Notes under the pieces: model-generated
The model's input: only the letters and a program-made list of their open reading frames with translations
Database searches by the model: none
What the model was told of the DNA's origin: nothing
DNA from: JACVRW01 sp963764665
GTDB taxonomy: Bacteria > Actinomycetota > Thermoleophilia > Solirubrobacterales > Thermoleophilaceae
Length of the DNA: 64,000 nt
NCBI GenBank assembly: GCA_963764665.1
Contig: CAVXTL010000001.1
Location: 46,316-110,315, forward strand
Direction of reading: 5' to 3'
Shown: in pieces, positions 35,532 to 43,585 of the stretch
How positions within the stretch are numbered: position 1 is the stretch's first letter
How the letters are laid out: each line of letters begins with the position of its first letter
Position numbers and translations under genes: made by a program

Positions 35532-38249
35532 GTGATCCGGGCCGGAGAGACTCAGCAGTCTCATCCTTCCGGCGAAAGGACTCACACGGCAGATCCCAAG
35601 GAGCGGGAGCTGGTTCTGGCCACGAAGCTGATGGTGCCACCCATTCCCCCGGGCATGGTGGAGCGCCCGCGCGTGACCGCCAAGCTGGCCCGCGCGGTCG
35701 AACGCCCGCTCGCACTGGTCGCGGCCCCGGCCGGCGCCGGCAAGACCGCGCTGCTCTCGAGCTGGGCCGCGGCCTGCGAGCCCTGGCGCAAGGTCGCGTG
35801 GCTCGCGCTCGGGCCGGAGGCCAACTCGCGGCGGCTGTTCTGGACCGGGGTGGTGGCCGCATTGCGGCGTTGCGACGGGCGCCTCGACGGCATTGCCTCG
35901 CCGGGTCGCAGGAGCCCGGACGCGTTCCTTCCCGCCTTCGTGGCCGCGCTCGAGTCGCTCCCAGAGCCGATCACGCTCGTCCTCGACGACTTCCACGAGG
36001 TGAACGATGCGGCCGTGATGCACGACCTCGACAGGCTGCTCGATCACGCCTCGGACCGGCTCCGGCTCGTGCTGGTCACCCGCTCCGACCCCTCGCTCCG
36101 GCTCCAGCGGCTGCGCATAGCCGGCGTGCTCGGCGAAGTCAGGAACGCCGATCTGGCATTCACCGCCGGCGAGACGCGGGAACTGCTCGGCGCGCTGGGC
36201 CTGTCCGTGGGCGACGACGAGCTCGAGCTGCTCTGGGATCGCACCGAGGGCTGGGCGGCGGGTCTCCGGCTCGCCGCGCTGTCGCTCCACGACCACCCCG
36301 ACCCCGGCGGCTTCATCAGGGGCTTCGCCGGCGACGATCGCGCCGTGAGCGACTACCTCATGTCCGAGGTGGTGTCCCGGCAGTCACCCGAGATGCTCGA
36401 CTTCCTGCTCCGCACCGCGTTTGTGGAACAGGTGAACGGGTCCCTGGCCGATGCGCTCACGGGGTCCGGCGGCGGTCAGTCTCGCCTCGAGGAGCTCGTG
36501 CGCCGTGGCGCCCTCGTGACCCCACTCGACGAGCAGGGACTGTGGTTCGCGTACCACCCGCTCCTCCGGGAGCTGCTCCGCGTGGAGCTCACGCGTCGCA
36601 TGCCACGGGATCGGGCCGAGATCCACGCGCGAGCCGGGCGCTGGTACGGCGAGCGAGACGAGGTGCTGCCCGCGCTTCACCACGCACTGCTCGGAGAGGA
36701 CTGGGAGCTGGCAGCGGACGTGCTCGGCCGGCACTGGCTGAGCCTGCTCGCCCGGGGGGAGGGCGCGGCGCTCCTCGAGGTGGTGGACCGGATCCCGGCG
36801 CAGGTCGTGGCCGAGCACGCCGAGCTCGCGCTGGCACTGGCCGGAATCCTCCTCGACGCCGGCGAGGATGCTCGCGCGGATGCGTTCCTCGCGCTGGCCC
36901 ACGGCGTGGCCAAGGGCCTGCCTCCTGATCGCGCTCATCGGTTCGCGGTGAGCGCCACGGCCGCAGACCTCTATCGGGCGCGATCGCGGGGCCACCTGCG
37001 CAAGGCGCTCACCGCCGCACGGACGGTGCTCGACCATCCCTGGGACCGAGCCGTGACCGCGGACGTTCGCGCCTTCACGCTCGCCCAGCTGGGCATCGCC
37101 GAGTTCTGGGCCGGCAACGCCGACGCCGCTGCCGATCACCTGACTGCGGCTGCCGGTCAGGCGGCCGGCTGCGCGAACGACCACGTGCTGCTCGTGGCTC
37201 ATGCCTACGGGGCAGCGGCAGACGTCCGGCGCGGGAACCTGTCATCCGGGTTCACACGCGCGCGCCAGGCGCTCGACCTGGCCGAGCGGCGGGGCTGGGC
37301 CGGCCTGCCTCAGACGGCCATGGCCCACGTGTCGCTGGCGGTCATCCACCTGTGGTGGCACGAGCTCGACGACGCCGGGCACTCCGCCGACCGAGCGGAG
37401 GCCGCGCTCGCGGGATCGGGCGACCGGCTGCTGCCGACCACCGTGGCACTCGTGCGCGCGCGACTCTTGCTGATGCGCGGCGAGTCCCTCGCGGCCCTCG
37501 AGGGCCTGCGCGCGGCCCTCGAAACGGCACCCAGGCCGATTCCCGACTTCGTGAGCGTTTCGGCAGCCCTCGTGGAGGCCGAGCTCCGGCTCGTGCTGGG
37601 AGAGCCCGAGCGGGCGTGGTCGGTGCTCGCGGAGCTGGAGACCGACGGAGACGCGGCCGACCTCGCGGTCGGCATCGCCGCGCTCGAGCTCGCCAGCGGG
37701 CATCCCGACGCCGCGGTGGAGACCGTGAACGCGTTCCTGGCCGCCGGTCGCCCGCCGGTGCTTCCGTTCACGACCATCGAGGCGCGCGTGATCGAATCGG
37801 TGGCGCGCGATTGCCTCAACGACCAGGAAGGCGCCCTTCACGCGCTCGAACGGGCCCTCGATCTGGCCGAGCCACGCGGGTACGCCGATGCGGTCCTCCA
37901 TTTCGGCGCGCCTCTGAAGTCGCTGCTCCGGCGTCGCATCCGGCAGGGCACGCGCCACCGCGCGTTCGCAGGCGAGCTGCTCACGACCCTCGAGCAGGGA
38001 TCACGCGACGACCGCGTGAGGAACGCGATCCTTCTCGAGCCCCTGAGCGACCGCGAGCTCGCTGTGCTTCGCTTCCTCCCCACGATGATGTCCAATGCCG
38101 AGATCGCAGCCGAGATGTTCGTGTCGGTGAACACCGTCAAGACGCACCTCAAGCACGTCTACCGCAAGCTCGACGTGGCCGGCCGGCGCGAGGCCGTGCG
38201 GCGCGGCCGCGAGCTGCACCTCCTCAGCATCGGGCTCGGCGAGCGTTGA
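35532..38249 (+). CDS. MalT-like LuxR-family STAND regulator
   Basis: 905 residues. N-terminal STAND ATPase with Walker A APAGAGKTALL (about residue 70) and Walker B LVLDDFHEV (about 150). A long TPR-like sensor region follows. The C-terminal LuxR helix-turn-helix is LSDRELAVLRFLPTMMSNAE, then IAAEMFVSVNTVKTHL. MalT-type proteins oligomerise when ATP and an inducer bind and then activate promoters. The inducer here is unknown. GTG 35532 is the only start in frame before the conserved LVLATKLMVPP. The stop overlaps the DUF202 gene by four bases (TTGA). A paralogue is at 43586-45871. Confidence 0.92.
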   Translation: MIRAGETQQSHPSGERTHTADPKERELVLATKLMVPPIPPGMVERPRVTAKLARAVERPLALVAAPAGAGKTALLSSWAAACEPWRKVAWLALGPEANSRRLFWTGVVAALRRCDGRLDGIASPGRRSPDAFLPAFVAALESLPEPITLVLDDFHEVNDAAVMHDLDRLLDHASDRLRLVLVTRSDPSLRLQRLRIAGVLGEVRNADLAFTAGETRELLGALGLSVGDDELELLWDRTEGWAAGLRLAALSLHDHPDPGGFIRGFAGDDRAVSDYLMSEVVSRQSPEMLDFLLRTAFVEQVNGSLADALTGSGGGQSRLEELVRRGALVTPLDEQGLWFAYHPLLRELLRVELTRRMPRDRAEIHARAGRWYGERDEVLPALHHALLGEDWELAADVLGRHWLSLLARGEGAALLEVVDRIPAQVVAEHAELALALAGILLDAGEDARADAFLALAHGVAKGLPPDRAHRFAVSATAADLYRARSRGHLRKALTAARTVLDHPWDRAVTADVRAFTLAQLGIAEFWAGNADAAADHLTAAAGQAAGCANDHVLLVAHAYGAAADVRRGNLSSGFTRARQALDLAERRGWAGLPQTAMAHVSLAVIHLWWHELDDAGHSADRAEAALAGSGDRLLPTTVALVRARLLLMRGESLAALEGLRAALETAPRPIPDFVSVSAALVEAELRLVLGEPERAWSVLAELETDGDAADLAVGIAALELASGHPDAAVETVNAFLAAGRPPVLPFTTIEARVIESVARDCLNDQEGALHALERALDLAEPRGYADAVLHFGAPLKSLLRRRIRQGTRHRAFAGELLTTLEQGSRDDRVRNAILLEPLSDRELAVLRFLPTMMSNAEIAAEMFVSVNTVKTHLKHVYRKLDVAGRREAVRRGRELHLLSIGLGER

Positions 38250-38602
38250 GCGACGCACGCTCGGGCGGCAGTGCCGACCGGCGCACCCGTCTCGCCGCCG
38301 AGCGCACCTGGCTCGCCTGGTGGCGGTCGGGCATAGCGGCCGCCACCGCGTCGGTGGCCGTGGGAGGAGTGGTGCCGGAGCTTGTGGAGGGCGCTCGGAC
38401 GGCCTATGTGCTCCTGGGCGCCGGCTACGCGCTGCTCGCCGCGGCGGCGTTCATAGCCGCCGGCATGCGTCAACGCCGGCTCGCGGCGGCACTCGATAAC
38501 GAGGGCTACGAAGAGGTCTCGACGCGCTGGGTGGTGGGCCTCACCGTGGCCGGCGCGGGGCTGGCCCTGGCCACGCTCGTGATCGTCCTCGCAAACGCCT
38601 GA
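38246..38602 (+). CDS. DUF202 membrane protein
   Basis: 118 residues, three transmembrane helices. The DUF202/YidH signature (RLAAERTWLAWWRSGIA) precedes helix 1. Helices at VGGVVPELVE.., YVLLGAGYALLAAAAFIAAG and WVVGLTVAGAGLALATLVIV. Function of the family is unknown. TTG 38246 overlaps the stop of the MalT-like gene (TTGA), so the two are translationally coupled. A second DUF202 protein with nearly the same AAERTWLAWWR core is at 63147-63527. Confidence 0.85.
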   Translation: MSDARSGGSADRRTRLAAERTWLAWWRSGIAAATASVAVGGVVPELVEGARTAYVLLGAGYALLAAAAFIAAGMRQRRLAAALDNEGYEEVSTRWVVGLTVAGAGLALATLVIVLANA

Positions 38603-38612
38603 ACCCGAGGCT

Positions 38613-39293
38613 CTAATCCACGAGCTCGGGCTCGTCCTCGGCCAGGAACACGAGCGTCGCCTTGACCCGCTTGCTCACGTCCTCCGCCTCGGAGAGATTC
38701 AGCTTGAGGAAGATCGAGTTGATGTGCTTCTCGACCGCGCGCTTGGTCAGCACGAGCGACTCCGCGATCGAGGTGTTGCTCTTGCCCACGGCGATCTCCG
38801 CGAGCACCTCGCGCTCGCGGGGAGTGAGCTCGGTCAGCGGCGACCGCTCGGAACGAGCCTTCGCGGCCACGAGCCCCTCCACGATCTTGGGATCGATGAC
38901 CGACCCCCCGGAGGCGACGGACTTGATCGCCCATACGAGCTCGGCGCGATTGTGCACGCGCTGCTTCAGCAGGTACGCGCGGCGGTCCGAGCCCGCGTCC
39001 AGCAACGCGAGCGCGTAGCTCGGCTGCGCGTACTGGCTGAGCACTAGAACTCCCGTTTCCGGGTAGGAGTCCCTCAGGATGGCCGCGAGCCGAATTCCCT
39101 CGTCGGTCTCCGTTGGCGGCATTCGGATGTCTGTGACCACCACGTCCGGCCGCGTGGACTCGACCGCTTCAAGCAGGGAATCCATGTCACCGCACGAGGC
39201 GACGATCTCGATCTCCTCTTCCGTGGCGAGGAGCTGCTGTATGCCTTCCCTGACGATGAGGCTGTCCTCACCCAGAGCCACTCTGATGGCCAC
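38613..39293 (-). CDS. NarL/FixJ-type response regulator
   Basis: 226 residues. Receiver domain with Asp pocket (VALGEDS) and phosphorylated Asp in VVTDIRMPP (about residue 53), conserved Ser in VLVLSQYAQ and Lys in YLLKQR. C-terminal LuxR helix-turn-helix (LTPREREVLAEIAVGKSNTS, then IAESLVLTKRAVEKHINS). The DNA target is unknown. GTG 39293 has TATTCT ending 6 nt upstream, so the transcript is probably leaderless. The nearest histidine kinase is at 40704-43412 on the same strand and is the natural partner, but two other genes lie between them. Confidence 0.92.
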   Translation of the reverse strand: MAIRVALGEDSLIVREGIQQLLATEEEIEIVASCGDMDSLLEAVESTRPDVVVTDIRMPPTETDEGIRLAAILRDSYPETGVLVLSQYAQPSYALALLDAGSDRRAYLLKQRVHNRAELVWAIKSVASGGSVIDPKIVEGLVAAKARSERSPLTELTPREREVLAEIAVGKSNTSIAESLVLTKRAVEKHINSIFLKLNLSEAEDVSKRVKATLVFLAEDEPELVD

Positions 39294-39299
39294 ATCCGA

Positions 39300-39305
39300 A
39301 GAATA
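39300..39305 (-). promoter_or_regulatory. Putative -10 box of a leaderless promoter (response regulator)
   Basis: TATTCT on the minus strand ends 6 nt before the GTG at 39293. Confidence 0.5.
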
Positions 39306-39431
39306 TCCGTCCGAGCGGGCGCGGCCATCAACAGGTGCCCACCCCCGGCCCTACACCGGCGGGCCCCATTGCTACGACACTCGTCCCCTGGGAATCTCTG
39401 CGCACGGCCCCGATGCGATCGGTTTGGCGGG

Positions 39432-39863
39432 ATGACGGAGGCAGCAGCAGCCAGGGCGGCGGTGGGCGGTGAAACCGCTCTCGAGGCCACTGCGGTCGGC
39501 GTGCTCATCGTGGACGACAGCGCCCCGTTCCGGCGGGCGGCGCATGCCGTGGTGGCAGCCACTCCGGGGTTCGTGACGATCGGGGAGGCCGACTCCGGCG
39601 AAGAGGCGCTCCACGCATTGGAGGACCTCGATCCCAGCCTCGTGCTGCTGGACGTGACCATGGGCGGCATGGACGGCATGGAGACCGCACGACGCATCAC
39701 CGCCGCCTACCCGCGCCCGACCGTCGTCCTGGTCTCGGTCAACGATCCGGCTCGCCTGCCGTCCGAGGTCGAGTCCTGCGGAGCGGTGGCCTTCGTGGAC
39801 AAGCGCGACTTCCGCCCAGCGCTGCTGGCAGAGCTCTGGGCGACTCACCGGCCGGATCAGTAG
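39432..39863 (+). CDS. Stand-alone receiver-domain response regulator
   Basis: 143 residues. One receiver domain (residues about 20-140) and no output domain. The acidic pair and phospho-Asp are in VLIVDDSAPFRR and VLLDVTMGGMDG; the switch Ser is in VLVSVNDPA and the Lys in AFVDKRDF. Such proteins act as phosphate relays or sinks, or bind partners. It is transcribed between the NarL-type regulator and the kinase, on the opposite strand. The ATG at 39432 is preceded by GGCGGG. Confidence 0.9.
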   Translation: MTEAAAARAAVGGETALEATAVGVLIVDDSAPFRRAAHAVVAATPGFVTIGEADSGEEALHALEDLDPSLVLLDVTMGGMDGMETARRITAAYPRPTVVLVSVNDPARLPSEVESCGAVAFVDKRDFRPALLAELWATHRPDQ

Positions 39864-39946
39864 TGCGTGCCGTGCCGGCACAGTGGTGCCTCCAACCTTG
39901 AGCGGGTAGTCGGCCGCGTCTACGGTCGCACGGTGGGTCCCCGACC

Positions 39947-40741
39947 GTGAGCGAGCCCTTCCCGGACCGGGTCAAGTGGCTGGGGCATTCCACCGTGCTC
40001 CTCGAGCTGTCAGGGGTGCGGCTGCTCACGGACCCTGTGTTGCGTAGCCGCATCGCGCACCTCGTCCGCGTCGCGCAACCGGTAGACCAGGCATCGCTCA
40101 CCCCGCTCGATGCTGTGCTGATCTCGCACTTCCATCGGGATCACCTCGACCTTCCTTCGCTCCAAATCCTGTCCCGGGACGCGCACCTCGTGGTGCCGGC
40201 GGGCGCCGGCGTCCTGGCCGCGGAACAGGATTTCCGCGTCGTGACCGAGATGGTCCCCGGTGACGAGATCCGCATCGGGTCGGTGACGGTCACCGCGGTT
40301 CCCGCGCTGCACGACGGACGCCGGAAGCCGCTCGGGCCCTCCGCCGAGGCCATCGGCTACGTGGTGTCCGGGCGCTCCGCCGTGTACTTCGCGGGGGACA
40401 CCGACCTCTTCGACGGGATGGCGGAGATCGCGCCGGTGCTCGACGTGGCCCTCCTGCCCGTCTGGGGCTGGGGACCCAGCGTGGGACCGGGGCATCTCGA
40501 TCCCGAGAGGGCCGCCCGTGCGCTCGCGCTGCTGCGTCCCCGCATCGCCATACCCGTCCATTGGGGAACCCTGTTCCCGGCGGGATTGTCCCGGCTGCGG
40601 CCGAAACCCCTGAGAGAGCCGCCGCTCCTGTTCGAGGAGCACGCGGACCGGCTCGCGCCTGACGTGGATGTGCGAATCCTGGTCCCGGGCGAGACCACGA
40701 TCATCAATCGGGCGCCGGTGCGCTCCGGTCCGAGCGTCTGA
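39947..40741 (+). CDS. MBL-fold hydrolase, second paralogue
   Basis: 264 residues, same family as 34019-34765: WLGHSTVLLELSGVRLLTDP, zinc motif LISHFHRDHLDLPSL, then AGDTDLFDGMAEI and PVHWGTLFPAG. It differs by an about 12-residue insert near PKPLREPPLLFEEHADR. Substrate is unknown. GTG 39947 gives the family N-terminus. The last 38 bases run into the convergent histidine kinase gene, which is a longer overlap than usual. Confidence 0.9.
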   Translation: MSEPFPDRVKWLGHSTVLLELSGVRLLTDPVLRSRIAHLVRVAQPVDQASLTPLDAVLISHFHRDHLDLPSLQILSRDAHLVVPAGAGVLAAEQDFRVVTEMVPGDEIRIGSVTVTAVPALHDGRRKPLGPSAEAIGYVVSGRSAVYFAGDTDLFDGMAEIAPVLDVALLPVWGWGPSVGPGHLDPERAARALALLRPRIAIPVHWGTLFPAGLSRLRPKPLREPPLLFEEHADRLAPDVDVRILVPGETTIINRAPVRSGPSV

Positions 40742-43412
40742 GCCGCGGTCGAGGGAAGCGTCCGTTCCTCCTGGACGCCTCCTCGTGGCGGGCGGTCAGC
40801 TCCTGCTGCACCGCTACCCAGACCGTGCCGTGATCAGGATGGTCGAAGACGACGACATGGCTCTCGCACCAGATCGAGGAGCCGTCCTTCCGCCGGTTTC
40901 GCACCTTGAAGCTCCCCTCCCCTCCCGCGGCGAGCTCAGCGGCGATGCGAGCCACCAGCTGGTCGGCCTCGCCGGGCTCGTCCTCCCAGTTGATCTCGCT
41001 CACCGGGCGTCCGTCCAGCTCACCGGGCGCGTATCCCAAGAGCTCGGCGAAGCGAGTGTTCGCATGGACGATCGTCGCGTCCGAGGCCCGCACGAGGCAG
41101 ACCCCCTCCGTCGCCCGGTCGAGCACGAGCGATTGCAGGCGAACCTGCTCCTCGAGCCGCGTGTGCCGGGTCACGTCGCGCCAGGTCAGGACTAGCCGCC
41201 CCCCGCCCAGCGGCGCGGCGCTCACGTCCACGGCCCGTCTGAGCTGCCGTGAGCTTCCCGCGTCGTCCAGGTGGGTGGTCTCCACCCTCGAGTCCGCTCG
41301 CCCTTCGTCGAGAACCCGTCGCTGCCAGTGGAATGCGAGCGAGTCCCGATAGGCGGGGAACAGCTGACAGAGCGTCTGTCCCACCAGCTGTTCCCGTGGT
41401 ATACCGAAGTCGTTTCGCGCGGCCTCGTTCACGTGCTCGACCAGGAAGTCGACCACCACGCCGCGTTCGTCCCGGACGGCCCGGTAGATGCCGAAGCTCG
41501 CCTCGAGCGCCTCGGTGGCCCGCTGCAGCAACGTCTCCACCTGGGGTGGCAGCTCGGCCGGGCCGACCGGCACGCTCCCCGCCACACAGGTGCCCTCGCC
41601 TGCCACGGATCCGATCGTCAGGCGGCCGCCGACCGCCCCGACTCGGTCGCGCATGTTCGTGAGTCCTGCTCCGCCCTGACTGGGGCCTTCCGGAAGCCCC
41701 GCCCCGTCGTCCCTCACCTCGAAGCGAAGCTCCTCGTCCTCCCACAGGCTCACGGACGCCGACCGAGCGCCCTCGGCATGCTTGGCCGCGTTCTGGAGCG
41801 CCTCGAGACAGGCGAAGTAGACGGCGCTCTCGGTCTTCGGCGGGTACCGGCCGAGCCCGCGCGCATGCACGGTGACCCTCAGGTGGCCCCCGTGTGCCGC
41901 GTCGCGCAACGCCTCGACGAGACCGCGCTCCACGAGTATCGGCGGCACCAGGCCACGCGCGAGGGAACGCACCTCGTCGACCGCGTCGTCGACGTCGCGC
42001 CCCAGCTCGCGCAGGCGCTTGCCGGCTCGCTCGGGATGCGCCTCCACGAGGTCGCCCGCGAGCTCCAGCTGGATCCGGAGCGACACGAGCCTCTGCTGCG
42101 CGCCGTCGTGCAGGTCGCGTTCGATGCGCCGGCGTTCCACGTCCGCCGCCGACATGATCCGCTCGCGTGACTCTCGAAGCTCCCGCAGCGAGGAGCGGAG
42201 CTGCGTCTCGAGGCGCTGGTTCTCGATGGCCATGAGGGCGAAACCTCCGGCCACATCGGTTATCACCGGCGCATCGGTGAGCGCCGGGTCGTGCACGAGA
42301 ATTGCCACCCGCCCCCGGCTGCCCCGGACCTCGGTGACCGCGCGATCGGGGCCGAACGACGGAAGGCTCACAGGCTCTCCCGCGGTGTTCATCCACCCGC
42401 CCGGATCCTCCGAGTTCCAGTAGACGACCTCGAGCGACGGATCGCCAACGGCATCGGCGATCAGATCGCGCACCTCGCCGCCTTCCACGCGACTCCCGTA
42501 GCGGGCACCGAGCTTCACCAGAGCCCGCCCCGCGGCCATCCTCGCGCGCAGCAGCCCGATGACGAATGCCACCGAGAAGGCCGGAATGCAGAGAAGGGCG
42601 GCCGTGCTGAGGATCTCGGTGAGCTGCGAGTCCGGGCGGCGGGCCCGGGCGACGACGTACGCGGCCGCCAGGGCGAATCGCAACGTCGCGACTGCAACCA
42701 CCGGCAGCAGGCCGACACGCGTCAGCCGGCTGCCCCGCGCGAGACGCAGGGCGAGCGCCAGCGCCACGGCGGCGAACATCAAGGCGCTGGCCAGCCGCTC
42801 GAGCGGAATGACGACGGTGTCTATGAATCCGGGCTCCGATCCGAGTGCCAGGAACGCGTTGGGCGGGCAATCGGTCCCGCAACTGGCATACGGGGCGGGA
42901 ACCGGGAACTGCTCGATCAGCAGCGCGCTCGGAAGGAAGAGCACGCCGACGGTGACCACCGCGGCGCGGAAGAGAAGGTTGTCCGCACGGGTGCTCAGCC
43001 GGCCGGACGGGTACGCGAGGACGACATACACGAGCACCACCTCCGCCACCCAGGCCGAGACCCTGCCCGTGCTGTAGAGCACGCTGTCCGCGGACTCGGC
43101 CAGCAGCGTCGGCGACCACAGAAAGCCGCTCAGCACGAGCAACCGGCCGAAGCGGCCGGCCGACGCGGGTGCCGAGTGGAGCGCATACAGACCCGCCGCG
43201 ATCGGAGCAGCGATCACCAGCGCGTGCACAATCGCGGTGATCCAGCGAGGCTCGGGTCCGGCACCCGAGAGAGACACGGCTACGGCGGCGACCGACAGCG
43301 CCAGCCCGGCCGCCGCGAGCCCGACCAAGACAGGGACGGAAGGTCGTGCCTGGGCCGTGACCAGAGGTCCAGCGTGGCGGGCAGTGCGCCCGATGCGAGT
43401 TGATCGTTCCAC
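40704..43412 (-). CDS. Histidine kinase with C-terminal PAS domains
   Basis: 902 residues. N-terminal membrane part (about 20-300, some eight helices), a small GAF-like region (about 320-410), then the HisKA_3 dimerisation helix with the phospho-His (VERRRIERDLHDGAQQRLVS, about residue 436) and a HATPase (NAAKHAEGA, DDGAGLPEG, GGAGLTNMRDRVGAVGG). Behind the catalytic core come two PAS domains (about 640-760 and 770-885; AILV-poor motifs DRATEGVCLVRASDATIVHA and DGRPVSEINWEDE). PAS domains normally precede the kinase, so this order is uncommon. NarL-type kinase, so the 38613-39293 regulator is the probable partner. GTG 43412 start. Confidence 0.9.
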   Translation of the reverse strand: MERSTRIGRTARHAGPLVTAQARPSVPVLVGLAAAGLALSVAAVAVSLSGAGPEPRWITAIVHALVIAAPIAAGLYALHSAPASAGRFGRLLVLSGFLWSPTLLAESADSVLYSTGRVSAWVAEVVLVYVVLAYPSGRLSTRADNLLFRAAVVTVGVLFLPSALLIEQFPVPAPYASCGTDCPPNAFLALGSEPGFIDTVVIPLERLASALMFAAVALALALRLARGSRLTRVGLLPVVAVATLRFALAAAYVVARARRPDSQLTEILSTAALLCIPAFSVAFVIGLLRARMAAGRALVKLGARYGSRVEGGEVRDLIADAVGDPSLEVVYWNSEDPGGWMNTAGEPVSLPSFGPDRAVTEVRGSRGRVAILVHDPALTDAPVITDVAGGFALMAIENQRLETQLRSSLRELRESRERIMSAADVERRRIERDLHDGAQQRLVSLRIQLELAGDLVEAHPERAGKRLRELGRDVDDAVDEVRSLARGLVPPILVERGLVEALRDAAHGGHLRVTVHARGLGRYPPKTESAVYFACLEALQNAAKHAEGARSASVSLWEDEELRFEVRDDGAGLPEGPSQGGAGLTNMRDRVGAVGGRLTIGSVAGEGTCVAGSVPVGPAELPPQVETLLQRATEALEASFGIYRAVRDERGVVVDFLVEHVNEAARNDFGIPREQLVGQTLCQLFPAYRDSLAFHWQRRVLDEGRADSRVETTHLDDAGSSRQLRRAVDVSAAPLGGGRLVLTWRDVTRHTRLEEQVRLQSLVLDRATEGVCLVRASDATIVHANTRFAELLGYAPGELDGRPVSEINWEDEPGEADQLVARIAAELAAGGEGSFKVRNRRKDGSSIWCESHVVVFDHPDHGTVWVAVQQELTARHEEASRRNGRFPRPRLRRSDRSAPAPD

Positions 43413-43585
43413 TAGGGTGCACTACCGCCGGGCACCGCCCCGCCCCGAGCCAGCTACCGGTGTGCCGCGCCAGCATACGCGCCCGGCCACGGCCCGGCAA
43501 ATGCTCAGCCGCCACTGACAGGGGTGGTGCTCGCCTACCGGAAGACGGTGGCTTGCGCCCTTGCCCCGCACCGGGCGCGACGAGG

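Noticed and set aside
35530..35590. Glycine-riboswitch-like stretch (GGAGAG then CGGCGAAAGG) at the 5' end of the MalT-like gene
   Set aside because: The conserved core order of a glycine aptamer is not met, the following gene is not a glycine-cleavage or transport gene, and the region is inside the frame of the only available start. Covariance-model search would decide.
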